From UBA3940 sp964506005 (GTDB lineage Bacteria; Chloroflexota; Anaerolineae; Aggregatilineales; UBA3940), in assembly GCA_964506005.1 (NCBI GenBank), contig CAZDLX010000029.1, forward strand, positions 1-28,450: DNA of 28,450 bases, written 5' to 3'. A program made the translations under genes and the position numbers. A model generated the notes under the pieces. It saw nothing but the letters and a program-made list of their open reading frames with translations. It ran no database searches and was not told where the DNA came from. Shown in pieces: positions 1-7,292 of the stretch. How positions within the stretch are numbered: the stretch's first letter is position 1; each line of letters opens with the position of its first letter.

Positions 1-1103
1 CGATGCGCTGCATCCAGGGCTCGGATGCGCACCGCCTGGAGCGCGACCCCCGCAACCCGAAGAACCTGGGTGTGGGCGAGCGCGTGACGGAGATCCTTCT
101 GCCTGAGCTTACCTGGGAGGCACTGTACGCGGTGTTTCAGGGCAATGACTTCTCGCTGACGCGGCCCGACCGGGGCAGCCACACGCCGTACGATCACGTG
201 GCGGCGGCGCGCCAGGAAGGGCCGTCTATTGTGCAGGCGTTCCACGAGAGCATGTCTGTGCGGGGTGGGCGGCTGTATGCCATCATCGCCGACGTGTGCG
301 CGTTCGCCAACACGAACGGCGGCACGCTGTATGTGGGCGTCTCGGCGAACCCGAAGGTCAAGCCGATCGGGCTGCCCGAGGACATCAACCAGTCCGTCGA
401 GCAGCTTCGCGAGGAGATTCACCGCCGCATCACGCCGCCGGTTGACGCCAGCATCAGCGTGGCGAAGACCGAAGGCGTACCGGTCATCCGGGTGCAGATC
501 CCGCGCGGTGACGACCCGCCGTATGCCATCGACGACAACAAGATTTACCTGCGCGACGAGACGGATACGAACCTCGCCGTGCGCGACGAGATCGTGCAGC
601 TCGTGCTGCGCGGGGCAGGCGAGCAGCAGCAAACCGCACCGCCGGTCAATACGCCGCCGGCGACGGTAGAGGAAGGGATAGCGCCCGCGCCGCTGGAAAC
701 GCCGGTCGACGACGACGAAATAGGCGAGGGCGGCACCGAGCCGCCGCGCACCGGCGTTGAGATCGTGGCGACTGAGAAGCGCAACGACACCTACTACCAC
801 CACCTGCGCGACCTGCGCAACGGCAACATCGTGCGCAACGTCACGCGGAAGTCGGCGCGAAAGCTGTGGCACTACGCCATCACGCAGCGCGAGGACCACA
901 ACATCAACATGAATAAGCTTGAGTGGCACGGGGATATCGCGCTGGTTCAGCCATATGCGCGCGCCGGCAAGACGCGCTACGACCTCGCGCAGCGCACCAA
1001 CGGCGGCAAGATCCGCGTGTACTACGGCGTCACCGAGGACGGTATCCAGGACAGCGGCCAGCAGGCCTGGCGCGAGCTCCTTGAGCTCGACGACGAGGAC
1101 TAG
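1..1103 (+). CDS. PHP-tail / AlbA_2 (Schlafen-type) DNA-binding domain protein, 5' partial
   Basis: The reading frame is open at the left edge, so the N-terminus lies outside the window. The first visible residues carry GSDAH, which fits the C-terminal metal-binding end of a PHP (polymerase and histidinol phosphatase) domain, followed by TEILLPELTWEAL. Residues about 75-200 form an AlbA_2/Schlafen-like module: FANTNGGTLYVGV at 101-113 is the hallmark, and KIYLRDETDTN (180-190) matches its end. A Pro/Glu-rich linker (about 207-250) leads to an unrecognised C-terminal domain (252-366) rich in aromatic and basic residues (TYYHHLRDLRNG). AlbA_2 proteins are thought to bind nucleic acid; the substrate here is unknown. 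The stop is 3 bases before the mogA-like start, so the two are probably co-transcribed. The PHP assignment rests on a short stretch and is tentative; the AlbA_2 call is firmer. Confidence 0.7.
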   Translation, partial: MRCIQGSDAHRLERDPRNPKNLGVGERVTEILLPELTWEALYAVFQGNDFSLTRPDRGSHTPYDHVAAARQEGPSIVQAFHESMSVRGGRLYAIIADVCAFANTNGGTLYVGVSANPKVKPIGLPEDINQSVEQLREEIHRRITPPVDASISVAKTEGVPVIRVQIPRGDDPPYAIDDNKIYLRDETDTNLAVRDEIVQLVLRGAGEQQQTAPPVNTPPATVEEGIAPAPLETPVDDDEIGEGGTEPPRTGVEIVATEKRNDTYYHHLRDLRNGNIVRNVTRKSARKLWHYAITQREDHNINMNKLEWHGDIALVQPYARAGKTRYDLAQRTNGGKIRVYYGVTEDGIQDSGQQAWRELLELDDED

Positions 1104-1106
1104 CCG

Positions 1107-1616
1107 ATGCGCCGCGTGGGCATCGTCACCATCAGCGACAGGGCAGCCGCGGGCGAGTACGAGGACCGGTCTGGGCCGCTGATCGCCGAGGTGGTGGGGC
1201 AGCAGCTTCGCTGGGATATCGCCGAGACGACCACCGTGCCCGACCGGCGCGAGCGTATCGCTGCCGAGCTTGTGCGACTGGTTGACGAGGCGGGGCTCGA
1301 CCTCATCCTCACGACAGGCGGCACGGGCTTCGCCCCGCGTGACGTGACACCCGAGGCCACGCGGGACGTGATCGAGCGCGACGCGCCGGGGCTGGCCGAA
1401 GGCATGCGTCTTGCCAGCCTGCAGGTAACGCCCCACGCGATGCTGTCGCGTGCGGTCTGCGGCATCCGGGGGCGGGCGCTGATCGTCAACCTGCCCGGTA
1501 GCCCGAAAGCCGTCCGCGAGAACCTGGAGGCCATTCTGCCGGTCCTGCCGCATGCGCTTGATCTGCTGAACGAGGAGCCCGGCTCCGAAGCCGGGCACAG
1601 GTTCCGCAAAGCGTAA
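1107..1616 (+). CDS. mogA: MogA/MoaB-type molybdopterin adenylyltransferase
   Basis: Probable molybdopterin adenylyltransferase, which activates molybdopterin with ATP before molybdenum insertion into the cofactor; cytoplasmic. The 169-residue length is usual for the single-domain MogA/MoaB family. Family signatures are visible: VGIVTISDRAAAGEYEDRSG at the N-terminus, LILTTGGTGFAPRDVTPEAT (GGTG at residues 71-74, MPT/nucleotide loop), LSRAVCGIRG and NLPGSP (128-133). The ATG follows the upstream stop by 3 bases, suggesting translational coupling. A strong intrinsic terminator lies just downstream. No other molybdenum cofactor gene is in the window, so the link with the upstream AlbA_2 gene may be only transcriptional. 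MogA and MoaB cannot be separated with certainty by eye. Confidence 0.93.
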   Translation: MRRVGIVTISDRAAAGEYEDRSGPLIAEVVGQQLRWDIAETTTVPDRRERIAAELVRLVDEAGLDLILTTGGTGFAPRDVTPEATRDVIERDAPGLAEGMRLASLQVTPHAMLSRAVCGIRGRALIVNLPGSPKAVRENLEAILPVLPHALDLLNEEPGSEAGHRFRKA

Positions 1617-1623
1617 GCACACG

Positions 1624-1657
1624 AGCGGGGCGTGAACTCCACGCCCCGCTTTTTCTT
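1624..1657 (+). terminator. Rho-independent terminator after mogA
   Basis: A perfect 11-bp stem (1624-1634 AGCGGGGCGTG pairs with 1640-1650) has a 5-base loop AACTC and is followed by a T-rich run TTTTTCTTG. It begins eight bases after the mogA stop and closes the mogA transcript. Confidence 0.92.
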
Positions 1658-1680
1658 GCCCTGCGGCATGCTCGTGCGCC

Positions 1681-1709
1681 TTGCCTTCGCGGGCACTCCG
1701 CTGTATGTT
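1681..1709 (+). promoter_or_regulatory. Candidate promoter of the GPH transporter
   Basis: A TTGCCT at 1681-1686 and TATGTT at 1704-1709 are spaced by 17 bases. Each matches the sigma-70 consensus at four of six positions, so it is a weak match. The -10 overlaps the palindrome at 1705-1721, which is the arrangement expected of a repressed promoter. Confidence 0.35.
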
Positions 1710-1721
1710 ATGCCATAACAT
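1705..1721. promoter_or_regulatory. 17-bp palindromic operator candidate
   Basis: ATGTTATGCCATAACAT is a perfect inverted repeat of 8+1+8 centred on base 1713. It lies between the mogA terminator and the transporter start, ends 45 bases before the ATG, and is AT-rich in a GC-rich setting. It cannot be a terminator (no T-run, one-base loop). A dimeric repressor site is the natural reading; the regulator is not in the window. Confidence 0.6.
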
Positions 1722-1766
1722 CACCCTGCTGCTGTACTTGCCCCACCAGGAGGCACACGTCCCCGC

Positions 1767-3128
1767 ATGAAGAACTGGAAGAAGATCGCGTACGCCGCCG
1801 GCTCGCTCGGCACGGCTCTCTCTTACCAGGCGTTCAACAACCGCATCCAGTTTCTGTACATCGACGAGATTGGCCTGAGCGCGAGCATTGTCGGCATCGT
1901 CTGGCTGTTCTACGGGCTGTGGAACGCCCTCAACGACCCGCTGATGGGCCAGCTCAGCGACAACACGCGCACGCGCTTCGGGCGGCGCATCCCGTACATC
2001 GCCTTTGCCTCGCTGCCGATGGCGATCTTCTTCGTGCTGATGTGGCTGCCCCCTCGTGAGGCCGATACCTGGCTGCTCGTCGCGTACTTCGCGCTGACGG
2101 TGTTCATCTTCGACACGCTGTGGACGCTCGTGGTCATCGCGTGGACGGCGCTGTTCCCGGAGATGGTCTCCAACCTCGACGAGCGGGCTGACATCTCGGC
2201 CTGGCGGCAGGTGTTCAGCATCCTGGGGCTGATCTTCGCGCTGGCGCTCACGCCGATCATCGTGGACAGCCTCGGCTGGCGCACGATGGCGCTGGCCTTC
2301 GGCGTGGTGACGCTGGTATCGTTCTGGATCTCGCTGCTCGGCAGCCACGAAAAGACCGAGCTTCACGAGACGAACGTACGCCTCACACTGGTCGAGGCGC
2401 TGCGGGCCAGCCTCACCAACCGCAGCTTCCGCTGGTTCCTGCTGGCAAACCTGTCGAAGGAGTTCATCTTCAACATCGTCGTGGCGATGCTGCCCTTCTA
2501 TGCCAAGTACGTGCTGCGGCTAGAGGACATCCCGGGCGGGCTGGACGCGGCCACGCAGGAGGCGCTGCTGCTCGGCGTGCCGTTCCTGCTCTCGGTGCCC
2601 GCGATGTACGCCTGGACGAAGATCACGCAGCGCACCGGCTCGCGCCGGGCGTGGATTCTCGCCTCGCTGGCTTTCATCCCCGGCCTGGTGATCGTGTTCT
2701 TCGCAAGCAACTTCACGGTGGGTATCATCGGCACGTGCGTGCTCGTGCTGGGGCTGCCGGGCTTGCTGATGCTCTCCGATCTGCTCATCTCCGACGTGAT
2801 CGACGAGGATGAGCTGATCGTCGGCTGCCGGCGCGAGGGCATGTATTTCGGCATGAACGGGGCGATCATCCGCCTGGCATTCTCCGCCGAGGCGCTGCTC
2901 ATCGCCACGGTACTGCCTCTGACCGGTTACTCCGCGGCGCTGGATGTGCAGCCGGTCTCCGCCGTGTGGGGCTTTCGCTTCTTGATGGCCGGTGCGCCGA
3001 TCATCGCCATTCTCGTCGCGCTGTTCGCGCTGAGCCGCTACCCGCTTCACGGCCAGCAACTGATGGATGTGCGGGCGCGGATCGACCAGCTCCACCGCGA
3101 GCGGGCGGCGGCTGCAGGCGTCGACTAG
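1767..3128 (+). CDS. MFS transporter, GPH (glycoside-pentoside-hexuronide:cation symporter) family
   Basis: Integral membrane symporter predicted to import a glycoside or related solute with Na+ or H+. At 453 residues with about 12 hydrophobic segments it matches the GPH (MFS_2) family. The diagnostic cytoplasmic loop is clear: NDPLMGQLSDNTRTRFGRR at 56-74, leading into the third membrane segment. LLISDVIDEDELIVGCRREG in the second half matches the family's second conserved loop (D-E-x-x-x-G-x-R-R-E-G). An AGGAGG at 1748-1753 precedes the ATG by 13 bases. No glycosidase or kinase adjoins, so the substrate cannot be read from context. Its upstream region carries a palindrome that probably controls it. 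A neighbouring unknown gene starts 23 bases after the stop and may be co-transcribed. Confidence 0.92.
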   Translation: MKNWKKIAYAAGSLGTALSYQAFNNRIQFLYIDEIGLSASIVGIVWLFYGLWNALNDPLMGQLSDNTRTRFGRRIPYIAFASLPMAIFFVLMWLPPREADTWLLVAYFALTVFIFDTLWTLVVIAWTALFPEMVSNLDERADISAWRQVFSILGLIFALALTPIIVDSLGWRTMALAFGVVTLVSFWISLLGSHEKTELHETNVRLTLVEALRASLTNRSFRWFLLANLSKEFIFNIVVAMLPFYAKYVLRLEDIPGGLDAATQEALLLGVPFLLSVPAMYAWTKITQRTGSRRAWILASLAFIPGLVIVFFASNFTVGIIGTCVLVLGLPGLLMLSDLLISDVIDEDELIVGCRREGMYFGMNGAIIRLAFSAEALLIATVLPLTGYSAALDVQPVSAVWGFRFLMAGAPIIAILVALFALSRYPLHGQQLMDVRARIDQLHRERAAAAGVD

Positions 3129-3151
3129 CCCCGGCAGGGTAGGGAGGAACT

Positions 3152-3688
3152 ATGATGCCGGATGAAACGATGCGCTCATTGGAGTCGTTCGGCCCCGGGA
3201 CGCTCCTGTGGACCCAGCCGAAGGGCTCCCGGCGGCATTTCGAGCTGCGCGCCGGGGATGACCTGTTCGCGACCCTGGCCTGGGAGCGCTGGTACTCCGA
3301 CCGCGCGCTGGGCAGAGCGGCAGGGCGCGAGTGGGCCTTCAATCGCAAGGGCGTCTGGAACCGGCGCGGGCTGGCGGAGGAGGTTTCCACCGGCGCGCTG
3401 GTAGCGGAAGCCCCGTACACATGGCGCGGGCCGGCCGCCATCGTCTTTCACGACGAGCGCCGGTACGAGCTCCGCCCGGCAAACACGTGGCGCACGAAGT
3501 GGGAGCTGCTTGACCCCAACGAGTTCCCGGTCTTCCACTTCCACATGCGCAACAAGCTGCTCAAATACGAGACGGAAGTCGCCCTGACGCCGGATGCCAC
3601 CTACGCCCGCGACCTGCCGCTTCTGCTGCTGTTCTGCTGGTACCTGGTGTACCTCACCAACCAGGATGCGGCTGCAGCGGCGAGCTAG
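3152..3688 (+). CDS. Uncharacterised protein, possible tubby/LURP-like beta-barrel with C-terminal hydrophobic helix
   Basis: No confident family. The 178 residues are rich in Trp and in alternating hydrophobic/charged strands (WAFNRKGVWNRRG, TWRTKWELLDPNEFPVFHF), a pattern seen in LURP-one/scramblase-like barrels that bind lipid; this is only a resemblance. A single hydrophobic stretch, LPLLLLFCWYLVYL near the C-terminus, could be a membrane anchor. A GGAGG at 3143-3147 favours the second of two adjacent ATGs (3155, spacing 7) over 3152 (spacing 4). It follows the transporter by 23 bases in the same direction, so the two probably share a transcript. The gene ends before a convergent gap filled with hairpins. 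Confidence 0.72.
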   Translation: MMPDETMRSLESFGPGTLLWTQPKGSRRHFELRAGDDLFATLAWERWYSDRALGRAAGREWAFNRKGVWNRRGLAEEVSTGALVAEAPYTWRGPAAIVFHDERRYELRPANTWRTKWELLDPNEFPVFHFHMRNKLLKYETEVALTPDATYARDLPLLLLFCWYLVYLTNQDAAAAAS

Positions 3689-3700
3689 GGCGTGTATCAA

Positions 3701-3808
3701 AACCCCCACCTGACCTCGCAGCGACCTCCGGTCGCCGCTCGGCTCTTTCCTCCCCCTTGCAAGAGGGAGGAGCCGGCGTTGGCGCAGCGAACGCCGGCGG
3801 AGGGGGTT
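3701..3808. repeat. Multi-hairpin intergenic element
   Basis: This 108-base stretch in the convergent gap holds nested inverted repeats. An outer pair AACCCCC (3701-3707) / GGGGGTT (3802-3808) encloses three hairpins: GCGACC–TCC–GGTCGC (3721-3735); an imperfect CCTCCCCCTTG/CAAGAGGGAGG palindrome (3749-3770, one mismatch); and GCCGGCGTT/AACGCCGGC with a 9-base loop (3772-3798). There is no open reading frame of note. It resembles the dispersed palindromic (REP/MITE-like) elements often seen between genes in Chloroflexota genomes, and may also act as a bidirectional transcription end. Confidence 0.6.
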
Positions 3809-3840
3809 CGGCTGAATCATCTCGTCTCTTCAACCAGACC

Positions 3841-4992
3841 CTAGCCCGAGGCCACGCGGCTCCCGATGACCAGCCGCAGCACGTCGTTCGCGCCCTCGCC
3901 GATGCTCATGAGCCGCTGGTCGCGGTAAATGCGCTCGACGGCGAACTCGGTGCTGTAGCCGTACCCGCCGTGAAGCTGGACTGCCTCGCGCGCCACAAAC
4001 TCCGACGCCTCTGAAGCAAACAGCTTGGCCATCGCAGCTTCCTTCGTGTAGCCACGCCCCTGATCCTTGCACCACGCGGCGTAGTACGTCATCTGGCGGG
4101 CGGCTTCAAGCCGGGTTGCCATATCGGCCAGCTTAAGCTTCACGCCGTCGTGATCGGCGAGCAAACTGCCAAATGTCCGCCGTTCCTGCACATAGCGTAC
4201 CGCCTCGTCGAGCGCCGCCTGTGCCAGCCCGACGCTCACCGCGGCGATGCCCACGCGCCCGCCGTCCAGCACTTCGAGTGTCTGGTGGAGGCCCCGGCCC
4301 TCCTCGCCGAGCAGGTTCTCGGCGGGCACCCGCACCCCGTCGAACGTCAGCGGTGTGCTGTGCGAGCCGCGCACGCCGAGCTTGGGGATGGGCTGGCCCA
4401 CCTCGAAGCCTGGCGTGCCCTGCTCGACGAGCAGCAGGCTGAGCCCGCGTGATGGCTTCTCGGCATCCGGGTTGGTGCGGACGAGCGTCACGACGACCGG
4501 GGCAGCCGGCGCGTTGGTAATCCACATCTTGCTGCCGTTAATCACCCACTCATCGCCATCGCGTACGGCGGTGGTACGCACGCCCCTCGCGAGATCGGAG
4601 CCCGCGTCAGCCTCGGTGAGCGCCAGCGCGCCGAGCACCTCGCCGCTCGTCAGGGTAGGGAGGTGCTTCTCCTTCTGGGCGTCCGTCCCCCAGCGCACGA
4701 TCGGCGCGCAGCACAGGCCATTGTGCGCCGCAACAGAGAGCGCCGTGCTGCCGCACGCCCGCCCGATCTCCTCCAGCGCCATCGCCGCTGAGACGCTGTC
4801 CAGCCCCGCGCCGCCGTACGCTTCCGGGACCTGCAGGCCGAGCAGCCCCAGCCTCGGCATCTGGCGGATGGCTTCCCAGCGCAGCTCCCGCTGCTCGTCA
4901 ACCTCAGCCGCATACGGGGCCAGCTCGTTCTCGGCAAAATCACGCACTGCGCGCTGGAACAGGCGCTGTTCCTCACTGGGCGAGAAATCCAT
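3841..4992 (-). CDS. Acyl-CoA dehydrogenase
   Basis: FAD-dependent flavoenzyme for the first step of acyl-CoA beta-oxidation or branched-chain amino acid breakdown; cytoplasmic, passing electrons to electron-transfer flavoprotein. At 383 residues it has the usual length. The family signature ALTEADAGSD is at 124-133, WITN (flavin contact) at 157-160, and LHGGYGYSTEFAVERIYRDQ near the C-terminus. The catalytic base is Glu366 in IGEGANDVLRLVI. The chain length of its substrate cannot be decided by eye; it looks closest to short-chain/branched-chain enzymes. A GAGGAG lies just upstream of the ATG (reverse complement of 5000-5005). It stands alone on the minus strand with its own extended -10 promoter. 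Confidence 0.95.
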   Translation of the reverse strand: MDFSPSEEQRLFQRAVRDFAENELAPYAAEVDEQRELRWEAIRQMPRLGLLGLQVPEAYGGAGLDSVSAAMALEEIGRACGSTALSVAAHNGLCCAPIVRWGTDAQKEKHLPTLTSGEVLGALALTEADAGSDLARGVRTTAVRDGDEWVINGSKMWITNAPAAPVVVTLVRTNPDAEKPSRGLSLLLVEQGTPGFEVGQPIPKLGVRGSHSTPLTFDGVRVPAENLLGEEGRGLHQTLEVLDGGRVGIAAVSVGLAQAALDEAVRYVQERRTFGSLLADHDGVKLKLADMATRLEAARQMTYYAAWCKDQGRGYTKEAAMAKLFASEASEFVAREAVQLHGGYGYSTEFAVERIYRDQRLMSIGEGANDVLRLVIGSRVASG

Positions 4993-5051
4993 TCCAGTCT
5001 CCTCAGGTGGTCAGTTGTAAGGTCAGCACAGGAAGGCAGGCCGCAAGCTTG

Positions 5052-5060
5052 ATTATAGCA
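5052..5060 (-). promoter_or_regulatory. Extended -10 promoter of the acyl-CoA dehydrogenase
   Basis: On the minus strand TGCTATAAT reads as an extended -10 (TGn plus perfect TATAAT). No good -35 is visible, as is common for extended -10 promoters. It lies 60 bases before the ATG at 4992. Confidence 0.5.
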
Positions 5061-5166
5061 GCCCGCATGACCGAATTGGATCCAAGTTGCCCCCCGCAGA
5101 CCTCGTCGCAGCTCTGCGGCTGATATATACTGGATGAGCAAGCACCGCAGCCGGAGGTTGACGATC

Positions 5167-5412
5167 ATGGACCCACGCGACGACAAGACTGAACAGGGCG
5201 GCCTGCAGGCCAACCATATGGCGACGGGCGTCGCCGTGGGCCTTGCGCTCGGTGTGGCGCTGGGCTCGGCGATGGACAATCTGGCGCTGGGCATCGCGCT
5301 CGGGATCGCCATCGGCTCCGCGATAGGCGTCGCCTGGAGCAGCGGGGCAGCCCAGGAGCAACAGGATAGCCAGTCCGACGTGCCTGCGCCCGACGACGAG
5401 CCGGAAACGTGA
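5167..5412 (+). CDS. Small glycine-zipper membrane protein
   Basis: An 81-residue protein of unknown function. The start at 5167 is chosen because GGAGG at 5153-5157 sits 9 bases upstream; an in-frame ATG at 5134 lacks this. Residues about 19-56 are a repetitive G-x-A/L-x-G array (GVAVGLALGVALGSAM then LGIALGIAIGSAIGVAW), typical of glycine-zipper segments that pack tightly in membranes, with one Asp-Asn break between the two halves suggesting a helical hairpin. The tail is acidic and hydrophilic. A possible -10 (TATACT, 5126-5131) lies upstream but no good -35. The DUF1232 gene follows 71 bases later in the same direction. Confidence 0.75.
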   Translation: MDPRDDKTEQGGLQANHMATGVAVGLALGVALGSAMDNLALGIALGIAIGSAIGVAWSSGAAQEQQDSQSDVPAPDDEPET

Positions 5413-5483
5413 GCCGTGCGGCAACGAAATGCCCGCCTGTGCGTATAGACCAGTAGTTAGAGACTGGAAGGGAATGGAGCCAC

Positions 5484-6272
5484 GTGACCGATCAAGATAG
5501 CCCAAAGAAGAGCAAGCTCGGCCCACGCCCGTGGGGTTCCGAACCAATCCGCGGTCTGGATTACAGCTACCTGGACATCGACGAGCCGCCGACGGTGATC
5601 CCCGAGCCCGTGATGCCGGAAGTCACTACCTACAACGCGCAGCAGGCACAGGATTTCTACCAGCGCATCCGGGGCAAGGTGGTTGCCTGGGCCCAGGGCG
5701 CGGGCGCTGGCAAGGAGATCACGAAGTACGTGCTGCTTGTGCCCGACATCGTGGCGCTGATGGTTCGCCTGATGGGCGATGCGCGCGTCTCACCGCGGCT
5801 CAAGGCCGAGATCGCTGCCGCGTCGGCGTATATCATCGTGCCGGTTGACCTGATGCCCGAGGCTGTAATGGGCCCCGCAGGGCTGATCGACGACGCCATC
5901 GTGGGTATGATCGCGCTGAACCGCGTGTTCAAGGCGATGGGGCAGGCCGGCGCCGACGTGCTGCGCGAGTACTGGGCTGGAGACGACGACGTGCTGGAGG
6001 TCATGCAGGAGACGCTGGACAAGGCCGAGCGTTTCGTTTCCGGGCCGGTGTGGAGCGGCATCAAGAAGTTCATGTCGGTCGCGGCCAGTGAGATCAAGCA
6101 CGTCGCCGAGGATGTGAGCCAGAGCGCGCGCCAGCCCTCGCAGAAGCCGAAGGGCCCGATCGTCGAGGGCCAGAATCGCCCCATTATGCCGGGCGCGCAG
6201 CCGTCTCAGGCCGATCCGGACGACGACGATCAGTGGATTATCCCGCCAAACGAGCGGCCTGGCCGCCCGTAG
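5484..6272 (+). CDS. DUF1232 (YkvA-like) domain protein
   Basis: A 262-residue protein with a DUF1232 core at about residues 100-145: YIIVPVDLMPEAVMGPAGLIDD matches the family pattern Y-I-x-x-P-x-D-L-x-P followed by a D-D pair. The biochemical role of DUF1232 is unknown; it is generally thought membrane-associated. The N-terminal 75 residues are Pro-rich and look disordered, and the C-terminal part (about 185-262) is hydrophilic with Pro/Asp-rich tail. The start codon is GTG, with a purine-rich GGAAGGGA about 11 bases upstream; a nearby ATG at 5474 is out of frame. It may be co-transcribed with the small glycine-zipper gene. Convergent with the asparaginase. Confidence 0.85.
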   Translation: MTDQDSPKKSKLGPRPWGSEPIRGLDYSYLDIDEPPTVIPEPVMPEVTTYNAQQAQDFYQRIRGKVVAWAQGAGAGKEITKYVLLVPDIVALMVRLMGDARVSPRLKAEIAAASAYIIVPVDLMPEAVMGPAGLIDDAIVGMIALNRVFKAMGQAGADVLREYWAGDDDVLEVMQETLDKAERFVSGPVWSGIKKFMSVAASEIKHVAEDVSQSARQPSQKPKGPIVEGQNRPIMPGAQPSQADPDDDDQWIIPPNERPGRP

Positions 6273-6290
6273 CAGGCGTCTGAGCAGAAG

Positions 6291-6325
6291 AGGGGGCGAG
6301 TGCGGTGCTGCCGCGCCCGCCCCCT
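6291..6325. terminator. Convergent terminator hairpin
   Basis: The outer stem AGGGGGCG (6291-6298) pairs with the CGCCCCCT at 6318-6325, and an inner GCGG/CCGC stem (6302-6305 / 6311-6314) caps it. It lies between the convergent DUF1232 and asparaginase genes. T-runs are weak on both sides (TT on plus, TCTTCT on minus), so efficiency is uncertain. Confidence 0.6.
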
Positions 6326-6348
6326 TGTGCGATCCTGCCAGCAGCCGG

Positions 6349-7257
6349 CTATGGCATGACCCCGGCTGCGATCTCCCCGCCCGGCAGCACGACGGCGCGT
6401 GCCATGTGCGGAGTATTGAACGCGCAGCCCGTGCGCCCCTCCGAGTCCACCGTGATGATGCCGCCAAGGCCCTCTACTCGCGGCTCGGCAAGCCGCCGGA
6501 TCACCTCGTCGGCGGCCTCCTGAGCCGTCAGCCCGGCCCCCATCAGGTCGCAGGCCGTCTTGCAGAGCACCAGCTTCATCAGACTCTCGCCGTGCCCGGT
6601 AGCCGACGCGCCACCGCTGGTATTGTCGGCATAGCCGCCGCAGCCGATGAGAGGCGAATCGCCCACGCGACCGGAGAGCTTGTTCGGCGTGCCGCCTGTC
6701 GAGGTAGCTGAGGCGATGTTTCCATGCACGTCACGGGCCACTGCGCCGACCGTGCCATGCGATGGCCCGGCGAATGCGTCGCGGGTGCGGCGGGGGTTGC
6801 GCTGCCACTCGTGCCAGCGCTCGAGCTCCCGCCCGACGAGCAGCTCCTCCGGCGCAAGCCGCGGCACCCCGACCGACTCGGCAAAGGCCTGCGCGCCGAT
6901 GCCGACCAACAGCGAGTGCTCGGTTTGTGTCATGACCAGCCTCGCCAGGCTGATCGGGTGCTGGATGGACTGCACGGCGGCGACCGCGCCGTTGTCGAGC
7001 GTCGCGCCGTCCATAATCAGGGCATCCATCTCGATGTGCCCCGCCGAATTCAGGTGGCTGCCACGGCCCGCATCGTAGTTGGGGTTGTCTTCGAGGATGC
7101 GAACCACTGCCTCGACCGTGTCAAGGGCAGATGCACCGCCGAGCAGCAGCTTCCAGCCGGTTTCGGCGGCTTCGCGCACGCCCTCGACGTGGGCGGGGTG
7201 TTCGGCGGCGGGAATCTCCCACGCGCCGCCGTGGACGATAAGGGAAGGTGTCGTCAT
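6349..7257 (-). CDS. iaaA: Isoaspartyl peptidase / type-2 L-asparaginase (Ntn hydrolase)
   Basis: Hydrolyses L-asparagine and/or beta-aspartyl dipeptides. It belongs to the plant-type asparaginase family, made as a proenzyme that cleaves itself to free an N-terminal Thr nucleophile. The nucleophile is Thr169 in SHGTVGAVA; substrate contacts appear as GRVGDSP (196-202) and TGHGE (220-224), and the N-terminal HGGAW (9-13) is the family start motif. At 302 residues it has normal length. It lacks a signal peptide. Here it follows the BNR membrane protein by 35 bases, so it is the last gene of a three-gene minus-strand operon with the alpha/beta hydrolase. Whether it acts on free asparagine or isoaspartyl peptides cannot be told from sequence. 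Confidence 0.94.
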   Translation of the reverse strand: MTTPSLIVHGGAWEIPAAEHPAHVEGVREAAETGWKLLLGGASALDTVEAVVRILEDNPNYDAGRGSHLNSAGHIEMDALIMDGATLDNGAVAAVQSIQHPISLARLVMTQTEHSLLVGIGAQAFAESVGVPRLAPEELLVGRELERWHEWQRNPRRTRDAFAGPSHGTVGAVARDVHGNIASATSTGGTPNKLSGRVGDSPLIGCGGYADNTSGGASATGHGESLMKLVLCKTACDLMGAGLTAQEAADEVIRRLAEPRVEGLGGIITVDSEGRTGCAFNTPHMARAVVLPGGEIAAGVMP

Positions 7258-7292
7258 TCAGGCTCCACGTTGTGTCAGGTGATTTGAGAAGC

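Noticed and set aside
1577..1596. Hairpin GCCCGGCT–CCGA–AGCCGGGC near the 3' end of mogA
   Set aside because: It lies inside the coding sequence, has no T-run, and the true terminator follows at 1624. Its stem is explained by GC-rich codons.
3689..3840. tRNA or small ORF in the convergent gap
   Set aside because: The folds are simple hairpins without tRNA arms or a TTC-loop pattern, and no ORF with a ribosome binding site is present.
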